Positions 44,257 to 53,830 of a stretch of DNA of 64,000 bases are shown here, one piece after another. Both the position numbers and the translations under genes were made by a program. The notes under the pieces were generated by a model, which was not told where the DNA came from, made no database searches, and saw only the letters and a program-made list of their open reading frames with translations. Numbering within the stretch: the stretch's first letter is position 1; each line of letters opens with the position of its first letter. Origin of the DNA: Cladorhizidae sp. MBARI D1340-BT2 (taxonomy: Eukaryota; Porifera; Demospongiae; Poecilosclerida; Cladorhizidae); NCBI GenBank assembly GCA_028752905.1, contig JAQNBH010000003.1, forward strand, positions 3,590,204 to 3,654,203. The letters run 5' to 3'.

Positions 44257-44592
44257 ATCTGTTGGCCCGTGCTATTATTTGTCCCACAATGAGATCCGCT
44301 AGTGATAAAACAAAAGTTGAAGTAGCTTGTGTGCTGATGAAACCAGGAACTCATCAGAAGAACTTGCCACGTTTAAAAAAAAAAATTACCCCTCCCCCAT
44401 GCTTCCGTGCTAGCTCGAAATTACCCCTCCCCCCATGCTTCCGTGCTAGCTCGGTCCTTCCGGGTGCTAGCAACTTGGAACCACCCAGGTATACAATGTA
44501 AGACAAACCCAAGGAAAAGCAAGGCAATTGTTTTAAATTAATCAACTGCTAACACTGAGTGATGGGGGAAAAAATTACTCTCAGCCTCAGTG
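44257..44592. other. Spacer with 36-bp direct duplication
   Basis: CCCATGCTTCCGTGCTAGCT occurs twice (about 44396 and 44433), with AATTACCCCTCC before each. No gene. Confidence 0.6.
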
Positions 44593-44866
44593 TCATTCAG
44601 CCTCTATTTCGGGACAGGATTTAACTGCTGTGCACCAAGGACTTGGAGCTTTGTTGTTGGGAGGGTCCACTTTCAGTGCCTCATAGTACTCTGTCTTTAT
44701 CCACTCTGCAAATTCTGTACTCTCGTGTCCATACCAAATTCTCTTGGAAAAAGGATATTGGTAGCCATGCCACCACTAAAATAAGAGAGATCAAATGAAT
44801 TATTGGCTTGCGGTATAATTTGTATTTAAGTGGTACCTTCAGAATGCAGTCTTTCTCTTTGGTCAT
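44593..44866 (-). CDS. Small W-rich gene E, two exons, 70 codons
   Basis: Exon 1: ATG ACC AAA GAG AAA GAC TGC ATT CTG AAG|GTACCA (44837-44866). After a 61-nt intron ending GATCTCTCTTATTTTAG, exon 2 (44593-44775) reads 60 codons in phase 0 to TGA. It begins WWHGYQYPFSKRIWYG and carries the module STEFAEWIKTEYYEALKVDP, then a Cys-containing end (SPWCTAVKSC) and acidic EIEAE. The module matches genes A and B residue by residue at Trp, Tyr, Lys-Val-Asp-Pro. The upstream frame of exon 1 remains open for 20 more codons, so the start could be further upstream. Function unknown; no signal peptide. Confidence 0.5.
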
Positions 44867-45497
44867 ATTGCCTGCATTGGTGTCTAAACATTCAGTCTTT
44901 TTGTTATACTTCCACAGGTTGCCTTCAGCCAGTCAATGATGTACTTTTTTCAGCACCCAACTCCTCGCTAAAGGGCTATTTTTGCTCTCTTTCGGCATGC
45001 TGTAGCATGCAAAGTTGGAATTACACTGCTTAACACAAACACACCTCTCTCTCTCAAGCATGCATACAGGTATACACATGAGATATCACTCTAGTTGTAC
45101 ACTAGAGATATTGACTTACAAAGATCTCTCTCTCTTTGTTTCTCTCCCCTCCCCCCTGCCTGTCTTCTCTTGCTAGCTGTTAACAATCTTCCTACTAGCA
45201 CGAGGAGGCCCTTTAGCACAGGTGGTGGTGGTGGGGGGGGGAGGGTTGGGAGTGTGTGGGTGAGGTGGGGTGCTGTTAGTGGTGGCAGATTCCAGACTAT
45301 TATAAGAAATAGTATTCTGATCAGCTGGATGATGTTTTCTTGGGGGGTTGGGGGGTTATCTTTGGTACTGGCATTGAATTTCTTTGTTGTTCAGTTTAAA
45401 ATTTATAAAGTAGGATATAAATTTTTTATATTATTTAAAAAATACATATATTGTGGTAATCATTATTATTACAATTCTCATAAAGTTGTCTGTATGG
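44867..45497. other. Spacer; G-rich 45222-45240
   Basis: A 164-codon plus frame (45095-45589) is low-complexity Gly-rich and then AT-rich; I treat it as non-coding. Confidence 0.45.
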
Positions 45498-45686
45498 CTA
45501 TTGTCTGGAGTGTCCATTTTTCCACTTCTTTCTCTGTGAATGTTGGGAGAGAAGAAAGAAATGGAAGGATGGTGAGTAGCTATATTTGATGGACTTAATA
45601 TACAGGTGCATATGCAAATAATTGAAGAAAGAAAAAACAATAGCATGTCTTACCATAGGAGCACTTTTGCTGTGTTCCTGCAACAT
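45498..45686 (-). CDS. Tiny gene G: 11-codon exon plus 11-codon exon
   Basis: Exon 1: ATG TTG CAG GAA CAC AGC AAA AGT GCT CCT ATG|GTAAGA (45654-45686). A 120-nt intron ends TTCTCTCCCAACATTCACAG. Exon 2 (45498-45533) reads RKKWKNGHSRQ then TAG, phase 0. The architecture (tiny exon 1, phase-0 intron, basic Trp-containing last exon) matches genes D and E. Alternatively the first exon is internal (acceptor GATGCATGTTGCAG, 8 codons EHSKSAPM) and joins the exon at 46683-46778, also phase 0, giving about 51 codons. Exon 1 is the last, best-preserved unit of the adjacent minisatellite S. Confidence 0.35.
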   Translation of the reverse strand: MLQEHSKSAPMVRHAIVFSFFNYLHMHLYIKSIKYSYSPSFHFFLLSQHSQRKKWKNGHSRQ

Positions 45687-46164
45687 GCATCACTGATGTT
45701 GCCACTCACTTCATTACCATAGAGCACTTTTGCTGTGTTCCTGCAACATGCATCACTGATGTTGCCACTCACTTTTCATTACCATAGAGCACTTTTGCTG
45801 TGTTCCTGCAACATGCATCACTGATGTTGCCACTCACTTCATTACCATAGAGCACTTTTGCTGTGTTCCTGCAACATGTATCACTGATGTTGCCACTCAC
45901 TTTTCATTACCATAGAGCACTTTTGCTGTGTTCCTGCAACATGCATCACTGATATTGCCACTCACTTTTCATTACCATAGAGCACTTTTGCTGTGTTCCT
46001 GCAACATGCATCACTGATATTGCCACTCACTTTTCATTACCATACAGCACTTTTGCTGTGTTCCTGCAACATGCATCACTGATGTTGCCACTCACTTCAT
46101 TACCATAGAGCACTTTTGCTGTGTTCCTGCAACATGTATCACTGATGTTGCCACTCACTTTTCA
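45651..46164. repeat. Minisatellite S, 63/65-bp unit = amplified micro-exon, 8 copies
   Basis: Unit AGCACTTTTGCTGTGTTCCT + GCAACATGCATCACTGATG + TTGCCACTCAC. Read on the minus strand every unit carries a TTGCAG acceptor-like end, the micro-exon sequence of gene G and a donor-like ATG|GTAATG. Only the terminal unit keeps the 24-nt exon and GTAAGA; the amplified copies have a 1-bp deletion (23 nt) and the weaker GTAATG. Confidence 0.9.
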
Positions 46165-46430
46165 CATTTTAATTTGCTTTCTTTACCTCAAGGCTTCAAA
46201 ATCTTTACACGCATCATCATGAAACAAACCCATTCTGCTTATTTCCCAAGCCATCAACTCATGCTGGTCAACTTGGCTATTTTTAGGCTCTTTAGCTGCT
46301 TAGTGAGCTGTAGAATAGTAAAATGTTGGACTCATGGACCTCTGTTGTAGAATCCTCCATTCAACCAATGCAAATGACAACAAGTTATGTTCTATCAAAT
46401 ATAAATAAGACTGCTTACCTCCTTCCCATG

Positions 46431-46618
46431 TTCAAGCTTGCTTAGTTTAACAGTTCCAGCTTGCTTAGTTTAATAGTTCCAGCTTGCTTAGTTTAATAGT
46501 TCCAGCTAGCTTAGTTTAATAGTAGCTAGTTTAGTTTAACAGTTCCAGCTAGCTTAGTTTAATAGTTCCAGCTAGCTTAGTTTAATAGTTCCAGCTAGCT
46601 TAGTTTAATAGTTCCAGC
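46431..46618. repeat. Minisatellite T, 23-bp unit, 8 copies
   Basis: Unit AGCTTAGTTTAATAGTTCCAGCT; the flanking AGCT can pair between neighbouring units. One copy is 6-7 bp shorter (about 46520). Confidence 0.92.
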
Positions 46619-46682
46619 TCAAGAGCTTCACTGAACAAAATCAATTCCTTTTGTAGAAAGAAGAAAATTAATAAAATTTTAC

Positions 46683-46778
46683 CATAGCCAGTCTTAATAG
46701 CTTTTCTTCTTCTGAGTCCTGTTCTGTAAAAGCTCTATTCCAATAACTCTCACAGCTTTTCAGATCCTGGGAGGTCAT
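46683..46778 (-). CDS. Candidate first exon, 32 codons, charged helix
   Basis: ATG (46776-46778) opens 32 codons ending GCT ATG|GTAAAA in phase 0. Peptide contains SCESYWNRAF then TEQDSEEEKLLRLAM: an acidic amphipathic helix after an aromatic pair. It resembles the plus-strand frame at 5700-5843 (KYWKRAM...SETEEENKERLRI). The next acceptor in phase is the micro-exon at 45678, with arrays T and S lying in the intron. Start supported by upstream stop; product unknown. Confidence 0.4.
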
Positions 46779-47372
46779 TGAGCTATCCATCTATCTCCAA
46801 ATCCAATCCAAATATCTATTCTTCTCTTATCCAATCCATTCCTTTATCTCATCTACCGCTTTACGATTTGTTGGCAGTGCAGCACCACATTTCCCAGAAG
46901 TCCAAGAACCATGAGGAGGGGCTTAATGTCAGGTTGCTGACTGACTATTGCATGCCAGGACTTCTAACTATAGTACTGTGTCATTTTTCTAGAATATATT
47001 TGCAGAAATTCAATTGGTTGTAGCCTCTCCTAGTGTGTGAGTGTGCTAAGTGTAGCTAGCATAAGCCCACAATGAGGTTGGCTCACTGAATAAATTGATA
47101 TTCATAATTTACTAATGGGAAAACTGATAAGTAATTTTCTCCCTTTTGTCCTGCCCCTCTAATCCATTTTTCCTAGGACAACCTCATGGTCTAAATAACT
47201 ATTATTACTCTAATAAACACTTTCCAAAGCTTCCCATATATAAGTAGCTTTTGTAGGTCAATAATCTTTCATTGTGTGGGTTTAAAAAATGGCATTATTG
47301 TCTCAATAAGGAATTAGTCTCAATAAAAGTCTTGGAAACTGCCCCAAAAAATGGTCACTTCCTCCTTTATGA
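46779..47372. other. Unassigned
   Basis: A plus frame at 46778-47023 overlaps the start of the minus exon and has no support. Nothing else recognised. Confidence 0.4.
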
Positions 47373-47647
47373 ACGTGCCTGCAGGAGTGCAGTGTGGGCT
47401 CCCACAGAAGCCGAGGCTGCAGGAATGATACACACGTGCCTGCAGGAGTGCAGTGTGGGCTCCCACAGAAGCCAAGGCTGCAGGGATGTGACACACGTGC
47501 CTGCAGGAGTGCAGTGTGGGCTCCCACAGAAGCCGAGGCTGCAGGGATGAGACACACGTGCCTGCAGGAGTGCAGTGTGTGCTTCCATAGAAGTAGAAGC
47601 TACCAGATGCACATGCCTGTGGGGCTGAGGTGTTTGCTCCTGTGGGA
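47373..47647. repeat. Minisatellite Y, 61-bp unit, ~4.5 copies
   Basis: Core ACGTGCCTGCAGGAGTGCAG + GGCTCCCACAGAAGCCGAGG, starting at 47373, 47434, 47495, 47556. Last copy decayed. Stop-free in several frames. Confidence 0.93.
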
Positions 47648-47703
47648 GTTTGCAAGGAAAATTTATCCGGTATCAGTCTCGACTACAATCTTCATAGCGC
47701 GAG

Positions 47704-47783
47704 TTATTTAACCCTGCTCCTGTCAGTTATTTAACCCTGCTCCTGTCAAAGTTATTTAACCCTACTCCTGTCAGTTACATTTA
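47704..47783. repeat. 23-bp repeat GTTATTTAACCCTGCTCCTG TCA, ~3 copies
   Basis: Two clear and one to two decayed copies. Confidence 0.8.
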
Positions 47784-47924
47784 ATAAAACTCTGTCACTT
47801 TTTTAACTTGAATATTTTGCTGTTGTTCATTTAGTTTACTGGATATCATCTTGTGATTAGCATGCAACAATATTTTCACAAATCAGCAAATGGTGTATTA
47901 GTTATTACAATAACTCTAACTCTC

Positions 47925-48065
47925 AATAATAAACTTGAAGTTTACTCACTTCATGTTTGGGCAGGAATAGTGAAGGCTAGAGCATCTAGCCAAAACTTTG
48001 AGTGAGTATATTTTATTATTGAGGAAGTTATTGCATCTATATTATGTCAACTGAGAGTTCGTTGA
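47925..48065. mobile_element. Foldback-family copy
   Basis: AATAATAAACTTGAAG... GAAGGCTAGAGCATCTAGCC ... ATTATTGAGGAAG then ATTATGTCAACTGAGAGTTC matches the 1251-1440 element and its right flank. The central palindrome is decayed. Confidence 0.65.
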
Positions 48066-48481
48066 GATGTAGTCATCACTAGGATGTAATTAAGTATTTT
48101 TGTCTACATCTAACCACATTGATAAATGTTTAAAAAAATGGAAAAAATGTGTGAATTATTTCCAGGCTGGAAATATATATTATAAGTGTATGAACTTGTA
48201 GACTGTGTACAGTGCGTGTGTGTATTTGCTGCTGAGAGATAACGAAACATTCTTTCTTCATGCAGTCAGTGCATTAAAAATCGAGTGCAGCTTGCATGGA
48301 GATGTTGAAGATCTATATAACTTGATAACGAACTAAAAAAATGTGTTAACTAAGGCATTGCTGTATTGGAAGAGTTGAAGCTTTTACACACACTGATGTA
48401 ATTTCTTCTGTGGGTTGTAATCTAGTCACTATGCAACATGCTCACTACTATGGTCTCTGCCCACTGCTTGCCCTGTATACA
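48066..48481. other. Nothing recognised
   Basis: AT-rich, no supported frame. Confidence 0.5.
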
Positions 48482-48558
48482 CAGTGTGTGTGTGTGTGTG
48501 TGTTGTGTTTGGGTGGAACCAGTGGAGATTGTACACTCACACACACACACACACACAC
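48482..48558. repeat. Inverted (TG)n ... (CA)n pair, potential cruciform
   Basis: (GT)10-like run at 48482-48502 and (CA)10-like run at 48536-48558 separated by about 33 bp, giving a ~20-bp stem. Confidence 0.85.
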
Positions 48559-49249
48559 TAATCAATGGTGTATGGATACTAGATCAACATTACACTCAAG
48601 GACCATTGCCTCAGAGGGAAGTTGCTGTATGATCTAGTGTCCACCAGTTAGCCACTATATCTTCTCTTGTTGTTGTTCAAATTCCTCAACTTCGGAAATT
48701 CAGGATCGAGTTGACTTTACTCGGATCATGTGACCATGAAGCAAAGTGACCTGATCTACTACTGTTGATTTCTTCATACAGTGAAGGGTATTTGAATATT
48801 CAAACCTGTATGAAATTTTGAGCTGAATGTCCTGTAAATAGTCAGCTTTTTATTTTTCCACTGAAAACAGAAGTTTTGAATATTTGGTGGTGGTGTTGTT
48901 ATAGCGGGTGTTACAATGGGAGGAGGTGGATGAGTAATTGTAGATTGGATCGCAGTAGACAAATCAAGTTAATTTTGAAGGAAATCGATCAGCTAAATGT
49001 GACTTGTCTTCTATTAAATGGTCCACTATATGCTAAGCACCTAGCACCTTAGTTTCAGCATGAATGGATGCCAGCTATCTGGGTCAAGCACCCGGTGTAT
49101 ACAAATTTAGCTTGAAACCACACCCACGTCTGTTAACACGGTAGAGGTGTGACACTCTATTTTATTTATTTTTTAATATATTTTATAACTGCCTTTTTTT
49201 TCTAGAGTGATCTCTTCAAGCTGTTTATACCATTAAAATACAATCAGCT
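48559..49249. other. Nothing recognised
   Basis: No repeat or splice-supported frame. The minus frame at 48774-48962 is Pro/Thr-rich without support. Confidence 0.45.
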
Positions 49250-49460
49250 GCAATTTGGTATAGGAATAAGCTCCATTAACAACATGACTACAACAGCAAA
49301 GAAATCCAACCCGGGGCACCGTCTTTCTCATAAGTGAAGTGATTCAGAGTGGTTCCCGGTAAGCATAAGTGCCTGTTCATCAGTAGATAGACTTCTAGAA
49401 ACAGCAGTAGTAAAGGCTTGGACGGGATATGTGGTGGCAATTGCGATCATCAGCTAATTT
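49250..49460 (+). pseudogene. Decayed paralog of the exon at 52322
   Basis: ACAGCAAAGAAATCCA, GATTCAGAGTGGTTCC(C)GGTAAGCAT, CTTCTAGAAACAGCAGTAGT and GCGATCATCAGC align in order with 52386-52550. An early stop (TAA-TGA context near 49339) breaks the frame. Shows that 49.25-50.0 and 52.3-53.0 kb are an ancient segmental duplication. Confidence 0.6.
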
Positions 49461-49879
49461 TGGGCTCACTCGCCTCTTTAAAAAATGATGCCTAACCAGA
49501 TTTGTGCCTTAATTGATAGTTTCTTCTTAGCAAGAGTCCACCCAAAGGTTTAAACCCTCGCTACATGTAGACACTTTTCTGCTGATTTTGAGGGTGGATG
49601 TTTAGTGCACACAAGCAGTTACCACGTAGACTACAGTAGAGGCGTACTTCCTATCTTTGGCATTGAACACACACAGAATCGTCGTTCCTTGGAAAAGACT
49701 AACTGTGTGAAATCAATTTGCTCTATACCAAATGAAATGTCTTTGTGCGATAAGAATAATCTTAAATTAATAACGAAATAACGATTCTAATTTAGAGAAA
49801 TTAGCAAGTGGCTAAATTTTATTATTTAATTTTTATTCTTACAGATTTACTTTACTTGTAGCAATAATAGTTGTTAGGG

Positions 49880-50052
49880 ATGTCAAGACTAGCGGAGAAC
49901 TTGTGGGTGCATTTTCTTCCTTTTTGCTTGGCATTTCTGATTGTATATCCATCCTTTCATCATGTTTGTACACTTGACTTTAATGGCCAAGCTGCGTGTC
50001 CTTACAAGGCGTCGCATCCAGAGCATGCTTTATTGCTGTACTCGATGTCGAT
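49880..50052 (+). CDS. First coding exon of a secreted or membrane protein
   Basis: ATG at 49880 opens 57 codons plus two bases, then GAT|GTAAGTGC, a near-perfect donor. Residues about 8-24 (WVHFLPFCLAFLIVYPSF) form a signal-peptide-like hydrophobic core after a short N-terminus. The mature part has two Cys (CTLDFNGQAACPYK). The next acceptor on the plus strand, GAGCTGTTTCACAG at 50921-50934, would add about 15 codons ending in CCP and TAA, giving a ~72-residue secreted peptide with array Z inside the intron; other downstream exons cannot be excluded. An in-frame TTG lies three codons upstream, but ATG is the natural start. No family recognised. Confidence 0.45.
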
Positions 50053-50458
50053 GTAAGTGCAGGCATGCATGTAATAGATTGTCATATATCTAGATAGGGA
50101 GGCATTAGGATGGCATAATGATCTCTCCGTTAGGCTAATCACGGTCTCAGTGTGAGCCACCATTAGGATGACTGCTGCTTTGTGAGGGTATTCTTGGTCT
50201 AGTAGAGTTTTGTCATCTTCAGCTTGACTTCATTTATGGTGAAAGTTTCGTCAATCTCCGCTCCTCTTCATTGCCCGTTGGTGAAAGGCTGCATTGCGTA
50301 CTACTTGCCACGATGTATACACAAGCACACACACACACACTAAAAAGAACCACTTAGCTAACTGAGCATTCTGCCTCCACACTGCAACTTGTCGAATACA
50401 TTCAGGATGAACACGTTTGGGACGTGCTTAGTTTTGAGCCACTCCAGGAGGTGTTTCG
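50053..50458. other. Intron/spacer
   Basis: Short (CA)n at 50323-50340. Direct CATTAGGATG(G/A) repeat at 50103 and 50161. Otherwise nothing. Confidence 0.4.
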
Positions 50459-50892
50459 GGATAAATCTGGATGTGTGGGATGACTCTGGACGTGTGGGAT
50501 GAATCTGGACGTGTGGGATGAATCTGGACGTGTGGGATGAATCTGGACGTGTGGGATGAATCTGGACGTGTGGGATGAATCTGGATGCGTGGGATGAATC
50601 TGGACATGTGGGATGAATCTGGACGTGTGGGGTGAATCTGGACGTGTGGGATGAATCTGGATGCGTGGGATGAATCTGGACGTGTGGGATGAATCTGGAC
50701 GTGTGGGATGAATCTGGATGCGTGGGATGAATCTGGACGTGTGGGATGAATCTGGACGCGTGGGATGAATCTGGACGCGTGGGATGAATCTGGACGTGTG
50801 GGATGAATCTGGACGTGTGGGATGAATCTGGACGTGTAGGATGAATCTGGACGCGTGGGATGAATCTGGACGCGTGGGATGAATCTGGATGT
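50459..50892. repeat. Minisatellite Z, 19-bp unit, ~23 copies
   Basis: Unit ATGAATCTGGACGTGTGGG with GTG/GCG/ATG variants. As 19 is not divisible by three, minus frames show a 19-residue repeat (IHPTRPDSSHTSRFIPHVQ) in two frames. Artefactual coding. Confidence 0.94.
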
Positions 50893-51345
50893 GTTCGTTC
50901 AGTAGGTGTACATGCACCTACGAGCTGTTTCACAGGTCAGTGCGATCAGAGAAGGCACTATTTCCATTATGTTGTCCATAAACGCTCATATAGTCTCCAT
51001 GTTCCTAAGCCAAGTGGCTAACTATTGCTTAGTTGGCACAAGAATTCTATCTAGCCATAACTACTTGTTACGTCTTATGAACCAGCCACTTTCCTCAAAA
51101 CCGCTGGTTTGGGAGACTATATGGGCCTTCAGCAACATGGACAGCATTTTTATCATATGCAGCTATGGTTATTGTAGATACAGAAGCGTGTCAGAGGCCA
51201 GCTAAAACACTAAAGGTAGCAGCTTATTTTTTCAAGCAAATGATCCAATGATGATTATTTGTATACAAGAGGAGAATGTAGCTCGTTTCCATTTTTATTT
51301 CTGTTGGCTTTGTGGTAATTGATCTGCAATTATCAATGGGAATAT

Positions 51346-51434
51346 TCAGCGTTCTTTGTGTAGTTCCATGGCAAACCTCTCACGCTCTTCTAGCACCAAG
51401 CCCTCTTCTTTCAGCAACTTCAGTTCTTCAATCA
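51346..51434 (-). CDS. Candidate terminal exon, coiled-coil tail
   Basis: After an acceptor (TTGCTTTCCCTATTGCAATAAGATGCTTATCAG) the minus strand reads 28 codons to TGA. The peptide IEELKLLKEEGLVLEERERF then AMELHKER has heptad-like spacing of Leu/Ile and dense Glu/Lys, as in a coiled coil or a membrane-distal tail. The phase requires one base from the previous exon. An unspliced frame runs upstream for about 38 further codons without special features. No partner exon identified. Confidence 0.38.
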
Positions 51435-52321
51435 CTGATAAGCATCTTATTGCAATAGGGAAAGCAACAACAGAATACAAACCATGGCTTGCCAAGCAGG
51501 AACTGCATAGTGTGGCCGTTGGATGCTGTATATAATTATAGCTCAATTAAATGTATGACGTCATACTTTTTATTACGACCATGTGCTCAGCTAGTTTTTG
51601 ATTTTTCATCCATTGTGCTGTAGTTGCCATTGCAGCTCTATTACTGAAATATTGGTAATTACAAATTCTCTTCAGAACTACTTTTCATTTTGGCACTATG
51701 GAGTAAAATTCAAGTTGATTATTGAGGTCACTGTAACAGTTCCAAACTGGTTAGGATCTAGCTTATTTTGTGTGCATAGGCCTTTCATTTAAGCAGTGGC
51801 TGCTGTCATCTGAGCATCGACCTTCACAGAACTGCTCTTGTTACCATTCACTTTGACCATGTTTAATTCTACCATTACCTGCTTGGATTAGCAACTGTAC
51901 TGCAACAAGTTTCACTCGACACTGCATCTCTTCCGAATCATTTCTGAATATCTGTAATAATTGTACTAATGTGGCGTTATTTGACGTCTCCCTTTAGTGC
52001 TAAGCATGAACAGTTTTAGCTGCTCCGAGAGTGTACTTGAATAACGTCTACTGGCACAGTGGTTTGTGGTGTTTTCCAGCCCACAACCAGACTAGATATT
52101 AGTGTACTTGAAAACTTCTCAAAATGATGCCCACTGGCACAGTGGTTTGTGGTGTTGTCTAGCCCACAACCAGACTACTGATGTGTGGATATTAGTGCAC
52201 TTGTTAATGATTGAACGCTGAGTTTATTTATGGTTTGTTTTATTGTATTCTTAGCCATAACTTTCTTTTTTAATTTCATATACTTCTCAGACTTATCAAG
52301 AAATACAATAAAGTTTAGTAT
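51435..52321. other. Unassigned, with 85-bp diverged direct repeat
   Basis: CTGGCACAGTGGTTTGTGGTGTT and AGCCCACAACCAGACTA occur at about 52052 and 52134. No supported gene. Confidence 0.5.
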
Positions 52322-52451
52322 ATGAATCAGCTCCGTTCAAGCAAGCAAACAAAACCTACATCGCTATATGTCTACAACCAAACTTACAGCAAAGAAATCC
52401 ATCCAGGAGCGTCCCCTTGCTCAAGAGCGAAGGAATTCAGAGTGATTCCTG
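52322..52451 (+). CDS. Candidate first exon, 43 codons, donor GTAAGC
   Basis: ATG at 52322 opens 43 codons plus one base ending ATTCCTG|GTAAGC. Peptide is polar and basic (SSKQTKPTSLYVYNQTYSKE, then HPGASPCSRAKEFRVIP). If read through the donor, the frame continues GKHGHLCCFPLKKNFQKQ to TAG, so it may instead be an intronless 61-codon frame. The paralogous segment at 49.25 kb keeps the GGTAAGCAT donor string but not the frame, which favours conservation of the splice site. Product unknown. Confidence 0.33.
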
Positions 52452-52735
52452 GTAAGCATGGTCACTTGTGCTGCTTTCCACTGAAGAAGAACTTCCAGAA
52501 ACAGTAGTATAAACCCCGAAGAGACCATTTGCGAAGGCAGTTGCAATCATCAGCCATTAAAAAAACACCCTTTAATTCTGCACGCTAGCTACGTCTAACT
52601 GGACGTAAAGTTTTATAACTATCAATAATAGAGTAGTCTATTGGACATGTGCATACGAAGAATGGGAACCAAGTTCGTATTTTTCGATCTGATTTTCTTT
52701 CCTCCGACATTGTCCGAGTTTGCGCCTTATGGCAG

Positions 52736-53215
52736 TTAACCCATTCACTGGTGTAAGTATATATATATGCCGAAGCTATTAATTGAATTTAAAAATCGAT
52801 TAAAAAAATCGGTCCTAGGATTAAAAAAATATCCAAAAAGGTTTAAAAATAGCTACATTCTTTCTCTACTTGCCTACCGAATATAAAGGCTATAGACGTT
52901 CAGTAACTAAGGGGAAAATATTGAAAAACACCGACTGTTCAGAATTGGAGCAGATGTTACACCGCGATCAAGATGTCCAGTCGACTAACCTTGGAGAATG
53001 TGCTTTCTCGGGTTATGGATGATGATTTTGAACTGTCCGAGGGGGAAAGCAGTGATGATATCTCGTCTTACCTTGGCTAGACCAGTGTTGACCCTGAAGC
53101 TCTGCTTATCGCTAGGCAAAGTAGTCGGGCCTGACTTACCTTCGAGCAATTCTAGCGCTCTCACTCGACCTTACGATTTGGATGAAGACAAGAGTCTAGC
53201 GATGAAGAAGGCATA
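52736..53215 (+). mobile_element. piggyBac-like element, 5' end only
   Basis: TTAA at 52736-52739 is followed by CCCATTCACTGGTGTAAG, the type of end seen in piggyBac-like elements (TTAA target, ends starting CCC). About 230 bp in, ATG 52973 opens MSSRLTLENVLSRVMDDDFE then LSEGESSDDISSYLG and stops at 53078-53080; an acidic, Ser-rich N-terminus fits the start of PGBD-type transposases. Beyond the stop another frame gives DEEGIDSEF near 53198, so one or more frameshifts are likely. No catalytic domain or 3' end is present in the window. Truncated. Confidence 0.45.
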
Positions 53216-53409
53216 GACAGTGAGTTTAGCTATAGTTAGCTGTGCAGTGATTAAACAGAGCATGCAAAGGCTGATGTGATTCATTGTGATAGTCGTGTAT
53301 TGTGCTAGCATGCATATAATTATGTATTCACACTTCTGGAATGTTATAGTTCAGATCAAATTGTGGTACATCCTACACGTAAAGTAGTACGTTTTCATTA
53401 TGAAGAGAA

Positions 53410-53830
53410 GACATATTCAAAACACTCATTCCTGTTATAGGGCAGACATATTCAAAACACTCATTCCTGTGATAGGGCAGACATATTCAAAACACTCATT
53501 CCTGTTATAGGGCAGACATATTCAAAACATTCATTCCTGTGATAGGGCAGACATATTCAGAACACTCATTCCTGTGATAGGGCAGACATATTCAAAACAC
53601 TCATTCCTGTGATAGGGCAGACATATTCAAAACACTCATTCCTGTGATAGGGCAGACATATTCCAAACACTCATTCCTGTGATAGGGCAGACATATTCAA
53701 AACACTCATTCCTGTGATAGGGCAGAAATATTCAAAATACTCATTCCTGTGATAGGGCAGACATATTCAAAAACACTCATTCCTGTGATAGGGCAGACAT
53801 ATTCAAAACACTCATTCCTGTGATAGGGCA
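53410..53830. repeat. Minisatellite W, 35-bp unit, 12 copies
   Basis: Unit ACATATTCAAAACACTCATT + CCTGTGATAGGGCAG. Highly uniform; one copy has an extra A (53770). Confidence 0.95.

Noticed and set aside
45095..45589. 164-codon plus-strand protein with Gly-rich centre
   Set aside because: Gly run is a GGT/GGG simple repeat and the rest is AT-rich; it lies opposite better-supported minus-strand exons.
50358..50933. 171-191 codon His/Pro/Ser repeat protein on the minus strand
   Set aside because: Same 19-bp DNA repeat read in two frames; not a gene.
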